Of a DNA stretch of 64,000 nt, positions 27,501 to 34,285 are shown piece by piece (position 1 is the first letter of the stretch; each line of letters begins with the position of its first letter). The DNA comes from Pseudomonas abieticivorans. Lineage in GTDB: Bacteria > Pseudomonadota > Gammaproteobacteria > Pseudomonadales > Pseudomonadaceae. Location: the NCBI RefSeq assembly GCF_023509015.1, contig NZ_CP094975.1:6007501-6071500 (forward strand), read 5' to 3'. The notes under the pieces are model-generated. The model saw nothing but the letters and a program-made list of their open reading frames with translations, was not told where the DNA came from and did no database searches. The position numbers were made by a program, and so were the translations under genes.

Positions 27501-27657
27501 ACGGGCAGGTGTTGCGGGTTTCGCGGGTGTGGGTGAGTTTGAAGTGGCGTATCTGCTCGGCATAGGCAGGCGCCGGGGCCATGCCCAACGCCCCCAGGCT
27601 CGAGCCCCCAAGGCCGATCGCGGCGACCTTGAAGAACTGACGACGGTTGAGGTCCAT
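24592..27657 (-). CDS. fdoG: Formate dehydrogenase major (alpha) subunit, selenocysteine-containing
   Basis: A 1021-residue molybdenum/tungsten bis-MGD enzyme oxidising formate to CO2 in the periplasm. The Tat signal reads [21 protein letters not shown] [4Fe-4S] site follows ([14 protein letters not shown], later GTLCPKG). An in-frame TGA at 27067-27069 is selenocysteine 197, in the family context [17 protein letters not shown], and is not a stop: downstream coding continues as molybdopterin domains ([39 protein letters not shown]) to a C-terminal domain ending [13 protein letters not shown] precedes ATG 27657. selA, selB and tRNA-Sec in the same operon support read-through. An annotation that stops at TGA would split it into 27067-27657 and 24592-27054. 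Confidence 0.97.
27030..27069 (-). promoter_or_regulatory. UGA selenocysteine codon with downstream SECIS hairpin
   Basis: Directly after the TGA (27067-27069) the minus strand can fold a short hairpin with paired GGCAA and TTGCC around a small loop containing GT, at about the spacing of the E. coli fdnG SECIS. It should be the binding site for the C-terminal winged helices of SelB. The fold was judged by eye. Confidence 0.65.
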
Positions 27658-27739
27658 CGTGCACTCCTGAATCAGGTGGAGGCAGCCGGGACATGGCCGG
27701 CTGCGCTGGAACCATCACGGTGTGTGCCAGCGCAAAGAC

Positions 27740-27770
27740 GGCGCTGGCTGTCTTAACTGTAGCCAGCGCC
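27740..27770. promoter_or_regulatory. Perfect 10-bp inverted repeat upstream of the formate dehydrogenase operon
   Basis: GGCGCTGGCT (27740-27749) and AGCCAGCGCC (27761-27770) are exact inverted repeats with an 11-base centre, about 83 bp before the fdoG start. It could be a regulator site or an mRNA hairpin; no T-run follows on either strand, so a terminator is less likely. Confidence 0.5.
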
Positions 27771-27835
27771 GCGACCAGCGGCATGAAACCTGATCGCCGG
27801 TACAGCGCCATGTGGCAGAGGCGGCTATGTCTGCG

Positions 27836-27922
27836 CGTAGGGGCGGATTTATCCGCGAAAAGGACACCGCATTGAATCAGGCATACCGCCGCGTGGCCTT
27901 CGCGGATTAATCCGCTCCTACA
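27836..27922. repeat. REPIN 2, within the 307-bp fdoG-isomerase gap
   Basis: REP unit GGCGGATTTATCCGCGAAA at 27842-27860 and its inverse CTTCGCGGATTAATCCGCTC at 27898-27917. The gap from 27658 to 27964 holds only this REPIN, the inverted repeat at 27740-27770 and the fdoG leader; no gene is seen. Confidence 0.8.
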
Positions 27923-27964
27923 GCGCGGGGCAAACCGAAAAAATCGAGGTGCTGCGACCCCCTC

Positions 27965-28756
27965 TCAACGTTCGGCGACGCAGGCCACGGTTGATCGATA
28001 GGCCAGGGCCAACCGCTGTGCCACTGGCAGGCCCGGCATGGGCATCTCAACGCTCAATTGGACCGCCTCGGGCAACGCCGCCAGCAAGGCCGCCAAGGGC
28101 AGTTGCCCGGCGCCGGGTGCCAGGCGGCCTTCGCGGGCCTCGGTGATGATGCCGCTTTCAGGCGGCGACTGCAGCGGCGCGTCGCACAACTGCGCAGCGG
28201 CCAGCCAGCGCCGATCGACCTGCGCCACGGCCTGGGCATCGCCACCGCTGCGGAAAAGGTGCAAGGCATCCAGCAGAATCGCACCATTGGCCTGCCCTGC
28301 CCCGCTGACGATCTGCAACGCCTGTTGCAGGTTGCCCACGGCGCGCCAACGCATGAATTCCAGGTCCACGCGCACCTGGACACCGGCTGCCAGTTGGCAC
28401 ATTGCGGCAAAATGATCGGTCAGGCGATTGAAGTCGCTGTCATCCCCCGACACGGTCAGGCTGCCCGCACCCAGCTCTGCCGCGACCTCCAGCAGGCCAG
28501 CGTATTCGGCCACCTGCACGGTGGGGGTCAATTGCACGAACTCCACGTCGCCCACCCGTACGCCCTCTTCGCGCAGCAAGGCTTTGAGGCGCGTGACCTG
28601 CTCGCTGCCTGCACTCAACGGGTATGCCAGCCCACCAGCCATGGCCGGGTGCAGGCGCAAGCCCACCGACCGAAAGCCGGCCCCGGCCGCCTGGCGCACC
28701 AGGGCGAACGGGTCCAGTTCAAGCGCCGTGAGGTGGGCGACGCCCAGGGCTTTCAA
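27965..28756 (-). CDS. TIM-barrel sugar-phosphate isomerase/epimerase-like protein
   Basis: A 263-residue AP-endonuclease-2-like TIM barrel. Barrel segments include LLEVAAELGAGSLTVSGDD, QVRVDLEFMRWRAVGNLQ (metal Glu), GAILLDALHLFRSGG (Asp, His) and AQLCDAPLQSP, with a late Glu in LSVEMPMPG, all in the positions used for metal binding in this fold. TTG 28756 was chosen: it overlaps the SDR stop (TTGA) and no ATG or GTG gives a full domain. It is the last gene after the SDR on the same strand. Sugar-acid or inositol-like substrates are typical; the real one is unknown. Confidence 0.8.
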   Translation of the reverse strand: MKALGVAHLTALELDPFALVRQAAGAGFRSVGLRLHPAMAGGLAYPLSAGSEQVTRLKALLREEGVRVGDVEFVQLTPTVQVAEYAGLLEVAAELGAGSLTVSGDDSDFNRLTDHFAAMCQLAAGVQVRVDLEFMRWRAVGNLQQALQIVSGAGQANGAILLDALHLFRSGGDAQAVAQVDRRWLAAAQLCDAPLQSPPESGIITEAREGRLAPGAGQLPLAALLAALPEAVQLSVEMPMPGLPVAQRLALAYRSTVACVAER

Positions 28757-29493
28757 TAGGTCGCCCGCCCGCCGCTCAGGTCGAACACAAAGCCTGTGGT
28801 AAAGCTGCATTCGGGCCCGGCGATCCAGGTGGCCATGTTGGCGATTTCCTCGATTTGCAAAAACCGCCCCATGGGGATCTTGGCCTTGCTGGCCACGATG
28901 TGTTCCGGGGTCATTTCCGCCATCAGCGCGGTTTCGGCCATGGCCGGCGCGATGCAGTTGAGCAGTACGCCGTCTTGGGCCAGCTCCTTGGCGGCCGACT
29001 TGGTAAAGGCAATCACCCCGGCCTTGGCCGCCGAGTAGGCGCTGATGTACTGCACGCCATCCTTGCCCGCCATGGAGGCGATATTGACGATGCGCCCGTA
29101 CTTGCGCTCGCGCATGTGCGGGATCACGGTGCGGCAGCAATAGAACACGCCGGTCAGGTCGATGGCCAACACCTGGTCCCAGGCCTCCACGGGGTACTCC
29201 CAGGAGGCGCGCACCGGGCCATTGATACCGGCGTTGTTGACCAGAATGTCGACCTGGCCCAGTTGTTCCAGCGCCGCTGCAAAGGCCGTCTCGACCGACT
29301 CCAGCGAAGCCACGTTGACTGCCTGGCGCAGGGCCGGGGCAAAGCCTGCGGCGGCCTCGTCCCATTGGTCGACGTTAAGGTCCCAGATCACGATCCGGGC
29401 GCCGGCGCGGTGCATGCGCTTGGCGATGCCCAGGCCGATGCCGCGCATGCCGCCGGTGATAATGGCCGTCTGGCCTTCGAGGTAGTGAGACAT
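28753..29493 (-). CDS. Short-chain dehydrogenase/reductase
   Basis: A 246-residue classical SDR. The cofactor loop is TGGMRGIGLGIA and Asp after strand 2 in IVIWDLN favours NAD. NNAGINGP is the structural motif, the catalytic Ser is in NIASMAG, and Tyr/Lys are in YSAAKAG. AAGGAG precedes ATG 29493. It lies between the MFS transporter and the TIM-barrel gene, so it is probably a step in the breakdown of the imported compound. Confidence 0.92.
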   Translation of the reverse strand: MSHYLEGQTAIITGGMRGIGLGIAKRMHRAGARIVIWDLNVDQWDEAAAGFAPALRQAVNVASLESVETAFAAALEQLGQVDILVNNAGINGPVRASWEYPVEAWDQVLAIDLTGVFYCCRTVIPHMRERKYGRIVNIASMAGKDGVQYISAYSAAKAGVIAFTKSAAKELAQDGVLLNCIAPAMAETALMAEMTPEHIVASKAKIPMGRFLQIEEIANMATWIAGPECSFTTGFVFDLSGGRATY

Positions 29494-29507
29494 GAGTTTC
29501 TCCTTGT

Positions 29508-30842
29508 TCAGGCCTGAGGCAGGTCAGGCAGGCGTTGAATGTCTTTGACCAGGAACAGGTAGCAGGCGGCTCCCAGCAGGGTGATGACGGATACGAAGGC
29601 CATGGCCCAGACAAACGAGCCGGTGGCGGTGACGATGATGCCGATGGTCAGCGGGGTGACGATGCCGGCGGCGTTGGCGAACAGGTTGAACAACCCGCCG
29701 CTCAAGCCCAGCATGCCCTTGGGGGCGATGTCGGAGACAATCATCCAGGCCAGGGCCGACATGCCTTGGGCGAAGTACGCCACGCACAGGATCGCCACCA
29801 CCAGGGCATCGGATTCCACGTAGTTGGCCAGCACGATGACCGAAGCCGTCAGCAGGCCGCCGATTACCGGCAACTTGCGCGCCCAGTTCAGCGAGACGCC
29901 GCGGCGCAACAGGTAGTCAGACAGCCAGCCGCCGAACAGCGTGCCCACGGAAGCTGCAATGAACGGCAGCACCGCCACCCAACCGACTTTGAGCCATGGC
30001 ATGTGCCGCTCGGTGACCAGGTAGGTGGGGAACCACGTCAAAAAGAACACGTTGGTGGAGTTGCAGGCGAACTGGCCCAGGCAAATGCCGAGCATGTTGC
30101 GGTGCTTGAGCAACTGCGGGATCTGCGACCAGGAAAAGTGCGTGGCCTTCTGCCCGCCGTCCACCACGCCACCACCGGCGGCGATGTAGTCGAGCTCGGC
30201 CTGGTTGGCCGTGGTCGACTGGTGCGGTTCGTGGAACTTGCGCCACCACACCAGCCCGTACAGGATGCCGATGGCGCCCACGGCCATCAGCAAAAAGCGC
30301 CAGCCGTAGGCGTGCAACACCCAGAACAGCAACGGGGTCAGGAACGCCAGGCCCACGTATTCGGCGAAGGTGTAGATGCCGGTGGCCCGCGCCCGTTCAT
30401 GCTGCGGGAACCAGTTGGCGACGACCCGGCTGTTGGTAGGGAAGCACGGCGCTTCGGCGGCGCCCACCAGCAGGCGGATGCCGATCAACGACAAAAAGCC
30501 CTGGGCCAAGCCCTGCAGGCCAGTGAACAGCGACCACAGGGTCAGCGCCAGCCAGTAGGTGAACTTGGTGCCCAGCCGGTCGAGCAAAATGCCGCCGGGG
30601 ATTTGCGAGGCCGCGTACGTCCAGGAAAAGGCCGAGAACACCAAGCCCATCATGGCCGCGTTCAGGCCCAGGTCAGCGCTGATGCTGGGTGCGGCAATGC
30701 CCATCACGCTGCGGTCCAGATAGTTGATCATGGTCCCGCCGCTGATCAGCGCCAGGATCATGAAGCGGGTGCGCGTGCGGCGTTCGGTGAGCGTAACGGC
30801 GCCGCCCAGGGCGCCCAGATCGAGTTTGCGGTCGACACTCAT
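29508..30842 (-). CDS. ACS-family MFS transporter
   Basis: A 444-residue inner-membrane transporter with twelve hydrophobic segments. MINYLDRSVMGIAAPSI, GGILLDRLGTK and LVGAAEAPCFPTNSRVVANW are anion:cation symporter signatures typical of sugar-acid or aromatic-acid uptake. It is an intact paralogue of the frameshifted transporter at 104-1472. It is in the same direction as the amidohydrolase upstream and the SDR downstream (15 bp apart). Confidence 0.93.
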   Translation of the reverse strand: MSVDRKLDLGALGGAVTLTERRTRTRFMILALISGGTMINYLDRSVMGIAAPSISADLGLNAAMMGLVFSAFSWTYAASQIPGGILLDRLGTKFTYWLALTLWSLFTGLQGLAQGFLSLIGIRLLVGAAEAPCFPTNSRVVANWFPQHERARATGIYTFAEYVGLAFLTPLLFWVLHAYGWRFLLMAVGAIGILYGLVWWRKFHEPHQSTTANQAELDYIAAGGGVVDGGQKATHFSWSQIPQLLKHRNMLGICLGQFACNSTNVFFLTWFPTYLVTERHMPWLKVGWVAVLPFIAASVGTLFGGWLSDYLLRRGVSLNWARKLPVIGGLLTASVIVLANYVESDALVVAILCVAYFAQGMSALAWMIVSDIAPKGMLGLSGGLFNLFANAAGIVTPLTIGIIVTATGSFVWAMAFVSVITLLGAACYLFLVKDIQRLPDLPQA

Positions 30843-30896
30843 GGCGATGTTCTCTTTGTTATTGTAATGGGGCGCTAAACCTTGCTGCGATCAGCG

Positions 30897-31739
30897 TCAG
30901 GCGAAACCAAACAGCCGGCGTGGCGTGTGCCACATCACCCGCCTGCGCACGTCGGCGTCGGGCATCAGTTGCTCGGCCAGCTTGAGCAGCGGGCCGTAGT
31001 CCACCCGCGACTGCTCACGCAGGAACGGCCAGTCCGAACCCCAGATGCAGGCATCCGGGCCAAAATGCTGCAGCAAGGCGTGCACATACGCCTGGGTGCC
31101 TTCAAACAAGGTGTCGATGTGACAGAACTTCTGCATGCCCGACAGCTTCACGCAGGCGCGGCCACTGTCGGCCAGCTTGAGCAGGTGGCGAAAACCCGGC
31201 TGTTCAAGGCCGCGCTGGATGTCCGGGCGCCCGCAATGGTCGATCAACAGTTCCGGGCTGCTTGATTCGATCAGCGGCAGCAGTTCGACCAGTTGGTCCA
31301 ATTGCACCTGGATCTGCGCGAACAGTTTGAGTTCGGCCAGTTTGCCGAACAGCCCGGCGGCATCATTCATCACCCCCAGGCCTTCGCCTGCAGGGTTGAA
31401 CGCCACGCCCACCACGCCCTGCTCTTTCAAGGCGGCCAGCTCCAGCAAGCTGATCTGGTGGTCGACCACGGCGATGCCCTTGAAGCGGCCCTCACCTTCG
31501 GCCAAGGCGCTGAGCAACAGGCGGTTGTCAGTACGGTAGCCACTGGTGGGGCCCACCAACAACGCGTGCTGCACGCCATAGGCGTCCATCACCCGCTTGA
31601 ACTGGTTGAGCGTGCCGATTTCCTGCCCGGCAGGCCGGTACAGGGTGTCGCTGCGGTAGGGATAATGGAGCGGGTCGAACAGGTGGTTGTGGCAGTCGAT
31701 TTTCGGTTCGTCGAAGATGCTCAAGGCGGTGTTCTCCAT
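30897..31739 (-). CDS. Amidohydrolase-superfamily lactonase (COG3618-like)
   Basis: A 280-residue TIM-barrel hydrolase of the group that includes 2-pyrone-4,6-dicarboxylate lactonase and sugar-lactone hydrolases. The metal/active site reads PKIDCHNHLFDP at the start, AVVDH, LLIDHCGRPDIQRG, VKLSGM and WGSDWPFL near the end. ATG 31739 was chosen; a GTG at 31775 would add 12 polar residues. It is the first gene of the operon and divergent from a LysR gene. A lactone or related ester is the likely substrate class. Confidence 0.85.
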   Translation of the reverse strand: MENTALSIFDEPKIDCHNHLFDPLHYPYRSDTLYRPAGQEIGTLNQFKRVMDAYGVQHALLVGPTSGYRTDNRLLLSALAEGEGRFKGIAVVDHQISLLELAALKEQGVVGVAFNPAGEGLGVMNDAAGLFGKLAELKLFAQIQVQLDQLVELLPLIESSSPELLIDHCGRPDIQRGLEQPGFRHLLKLADSGRACVKLSGMQKFCHIDTLFEGTQAYVHALLQHFGPDACIWGSDWPFLREQSRVDYGPLLKLAEQLMPDADVRRRVMWHTPRRLFGFA

Positions 31740-31825
31740 CAAGGTGCCCGTCTTGTTGTTATCAGGCGTGGGCACAGGCTACAAAAAATGCCCGGCGATG
31801 GCTTATGCTTGAATGGCGAAAACGA

Positions 31826-31838
31826 TAACCGAAGGTTA
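31826..31838. promoter_or_regulatory. T-N11-A LysR box
   Basis: TAACC-GAA-GGTTA is a perfect inverted repeat with the classical T-N11-A LysR spacing, located in the divergent gap 8-20 bp before the LysR start. It is likely the recognition site controlling both directions. Confidence 0.6.
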
Positions 31839-31845
31839 ATGATCG

Positions 31846-32796
31846 ATGACCCTGAGCGATGCCAACGAACCCGGTGCCATGCTGTTCAAGCTGCGCCACA
31901 TGGAAGTCTTCCGCGCGGTGATGCTGACCGGTTCGATCAGCGCCGCGGCGAAGATGCTGTATGTCTCGCAGCCCGCGGTGAGCAAGCTGATCAGCTATGT
32001 GGAGAGCCGCTTGAGCTTCCGTTTGTTCGAGCGCATCAACAACCGCCTGGTACCCACCGCAGAGGCCCACACGCTGTACCGCGAGGTCGAGCGTGTTTAC
32101 CAGGCAGCCCTGGCGGTCAATGAGTGCGCGTTATCCCTGGCCAGCACCCCCAGCAGTGAACTGCGCGTGTGCTGCAGCGCGTCGCTGTCGACCGTGGTGG
32201 TGCCCGGCGCCCTGGCCGAGGTCAAGCGCCAGGTGCCATCGATGAAGATCCTCTGGCAAGCAGCGCTGATGAGCGACATGCCCAACCAGATCCTCGGCAA
32301 AAAGGTCGACCTGTCGATCTCGGCATTGCCGGTGATCCACGATCACCTGCATTCGCTGGCGTTCATGCGCGGGCAGATGGTGTGCGTGTTGCCCAAGGGG
32401 CACCGGCTGGCGGATGAGCCTTACGTGAGCCTTGAACAACTGAGCCGCGAGCCGTTGATGCTGTTCCGCCGGGACGGGCCCTTCGGCAGCATGATCATCC
32501 AAGAAGCGCTGCGCCATGGCGTGCAACTGACCTCGACCCTGGACTTCACCAACGCCCCGGAAGGCGCAGGCTTGGTACGCCAAGGCATTGGCGTGGCGAT
32601 CCTCGACGAGTTCGTGGCCCAGGACAGTGGGCTGGTGGTCAAGCCACTCAAGGAAAACATCGGCTTTGACATCAGCTTCGTGTATTCCAAGTTCGAGCCG
32701 TTGCCCGAATCGGCCAAGCGCATGATGCAGGTGCTGCTGAGCCAGGCGCGCAGCCGTGGGCGCTACATCGAGAGCTTCGCCTGGCCCGCCGCCTGA
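31846..32796 (+). CDS. LysR-type regulator of the catabolic cluster
   Basis: A 316-residue LysR regulator. The HTH is HMEVFRAVMLTGSISAAAKM with SQPAVSKLISYVESRL and FERINNRLVPTAEA; the effector domain contains LSISALPVIHDHL and GVAILDEFV. ATG 31846 is used; an internal ATG at 31879 also fits the family N-terminus. It is divergent from the lactonase-MFS-SDR-isomerase operon and convergent, 4 bp apart, with the alcohol dehydrogenase. Confidence 0.92.
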   Translation: MTLSDANEPGAMLFKLRHMEVFRAVMLTGSISAAAKMLYVSQPAVSKLISYVESRLSFRLFERINNRLVPTAEAHTLYREVERVYQAALAVNECALSLASTPSSELRVCCSASLSTVVVPGALAEVKRQVPSMKILWQAALMSDMPNQILGKKVDLSISALPVIHDHLHSLAFMRGQMVCVLPKGHRLADEPYVSLEQLSREPLMLFRRDGPFGSMIIQEALRHGVQLTSTLDFTNAPEGAGLVRQGIGVAILDEFVAQDSGLVVKPLKENIGFDISFVYSKFEPLPESAKRMMQVLLSQARSRGRYIESFAWPAA

Positions 32797-32800
32797 CGGC

Positions 32801-33925
32801 TCAAAACACAATCAAATCGCGCAACCCGCTGCCGGTTGCCAGCGCATCAAAGCCGCCATTGATGTCCTCCAGGGCCATCTTGCGCCCGATCAGCCGGTCC
32901 ACCGGCAAGCGGCCGCTGGTGTACAAACGGATGTAGCGCGGCACATCGCGCGCCGGGATGCACGAGCCAATGTAGCTGCCCTTGATGGTCCGCTCCTCGG
33001 CGGTGAGGCTCACTTGCTGCAACGCCCAGCGCGCATCCGGCGACGGCAGGCCAGCGGTGACCGTGGTGCCGCCACGGCGGGTGGTGGCGTACGCAAGCTC
33101 CATCGCCTGCACGGAGCCGGCGAATTCCAGGGCACAGTCCGCGCCGCCGCGGGTGAGTTCGCGGATTTTTGCCACGGCCTCCGGGTCGCGGGCGTTGACC
33201 GCCGCCGTGGCACCCAGGCTCAGGGCCAGGTCGAGTTTTTCCTGATGCACGTCCACCGCGATCAACGGGCAAGCGCCTGAGGCCGCCGCACCGAGCAAGG
33301 CACTCAAGCCCACGCCGCCAAGGCCAACGATGACCACTGACGAACCTGCCGATACCTTGGCGGTGTTCACCACCGCCCCCACGCCAGTCAGCACCGCGCA
33401 GCCGAACACCGCGGCCTCGACCGGGTCGATGTCTTCGTCCAAAGGGATGCATGAACGCGCAGACACCACCGCGTGGTCGGCAAACGCCGACACCCCGCAA
33501 TGGTGGCTGACGGCGCCCTCGCCCAGGCTCAAGCGCCGCCCACCGCCCAGCAGTTCGCCCTTGCCATTGCTCTCGGCGCCGGGCTCGCACAGCGCCGGGC
33601 GCCCTTCCATGCACGGCACGCAATGCCCGCAACTGGGCACGAACACCAGCACCACCTTCTGCCCGGGCCGCACGTGCGTGACCCCGCTGCCCACCTCCAC
33701 GACCTCGGCGCTGGCTTCATGCCCCAGTGCCATGGGCATCGGCCGCGGGCGGGCGCCGCTGATCACCGACAGGTCGGAATGGCACAGCCCGGCGGCAATC
33801 ATGCGCACCAGCACCTCGCCGGGGCCAGGCGGCGCCAGCTCAAGTTCGGTGATCAGCAGAGGGCGGCTTTGAGCGTAGGGTGCGGGCAGGCCCATTTCCC
33901 TGAGTACGGCGGCGCGGATTTTCAT
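32801..33925 (-). CDS. Zinc-dependent alcohol dehydrogenase
   Basis: A 374-residue medium-chain dehydrogenase of the class III-like/benzyl alcohol group. The catalytic zinc site is GLCHSDLSVISG with LGHEASAEVVEVG; the structural zinc Cys cluster is CGHCVPCMEGRPALCE. The Rossmann motif VVIVGLGGVGLSALLGAAAS is followed by AVDVHQEKL (Asp, so NAD). AGGAG lies 6 bases before ATG 33925. It reads toward the LysR gene and likely belongs to the same pathway; it has its own start and a 360-bp upstream gap. Confidence 0.92.
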   Translation of the reverse strand: MKIRAAVLREMGLPAPYAQSRPLLITELELAPPGPGEVLVRMIAAGLCHSDLSVISGARPRPMPMALGHEASAEVVEVGSGVTHVRPGQKVVLVFVPSCGHCVPCMEGRPALCEPGAESNGKGELLGGGRRLSLGEGAVSHHCGVSAFADHAVVSARSCIPLDEDIDPVEAAVFGCAVLTGVGAVVNTAKVSAGSSVVIVGLGGVGLSALLGAAASGACPLIAVDVHQEKLDLALSLGATAAVNARDPEAVAKIRELTRGGADCALEFAGSVQAMELAYATTRRGGTTVTAGLPSPDARWALQQVSLTAEERTIKGSYIGSCIPARDVPRYIRLYTSGRLPVDRLIGRKMALEDINGGFDALATGSGLRDLIVF

Positions 33926-34285
33926 GACCAACTCCTTTTTCTGGACATAGATCCGAGCAAAGATAGTTTGAGTTAGCGGGGGCGGCTATGGGCAAAACAC
34001 CAGTGGGTGCGGCCCGGTGCGTCAGGCCCTTGCAGCGCAATGGGTTTCAGGCCTTATTCAGGAGATTGATGCAGCGTGGGGTTCGGCAGAAGCTACCCAT
34101 CGGCCAAGCCGCTACAGTGAGGCAACACGGCGCCACCACCCAGCACGCTGCCAACCCATTGGACCCGCCCCAGGCGATACCCTGGTTGATCAGGGCTCAC
34201 ATGGCGTCGCAAAAGAGCGGAACAGTGTATGGGAGGCAACGCTGAGGAGGTACCCGATATCGACCATGATGGGCGCGCCGCTTTT
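33926..34285. other. 360-bp gap between the alcohol dehydrogenase and the GH17-GT2 gene
   Basis: Holds the promoter region of the dehydrogenase. Open frames on the plus strand (33988-34245 and 34017-34352) have no ribosome binding site and no recognisable family, and look like chance or an old gene remnant. Composition shifts from G/C-rich to A/T-rich across this gap. Confidence 0.4.

Noticed and set aside
24637..27756. A 1039-codon open frame on the plus strand
   Set aside because: It is antisense to fdoG; the G/C-rich third positions of the real gene keep this strand open. It is His/Gly/Ala/Arg rich and has no domain.
28757..29365. N-terminal extension of the TIM-barrel gene
   Set aside because: It runs through the SDR gene in a shifted frame with Arg/Gly-rich nonsense composition.
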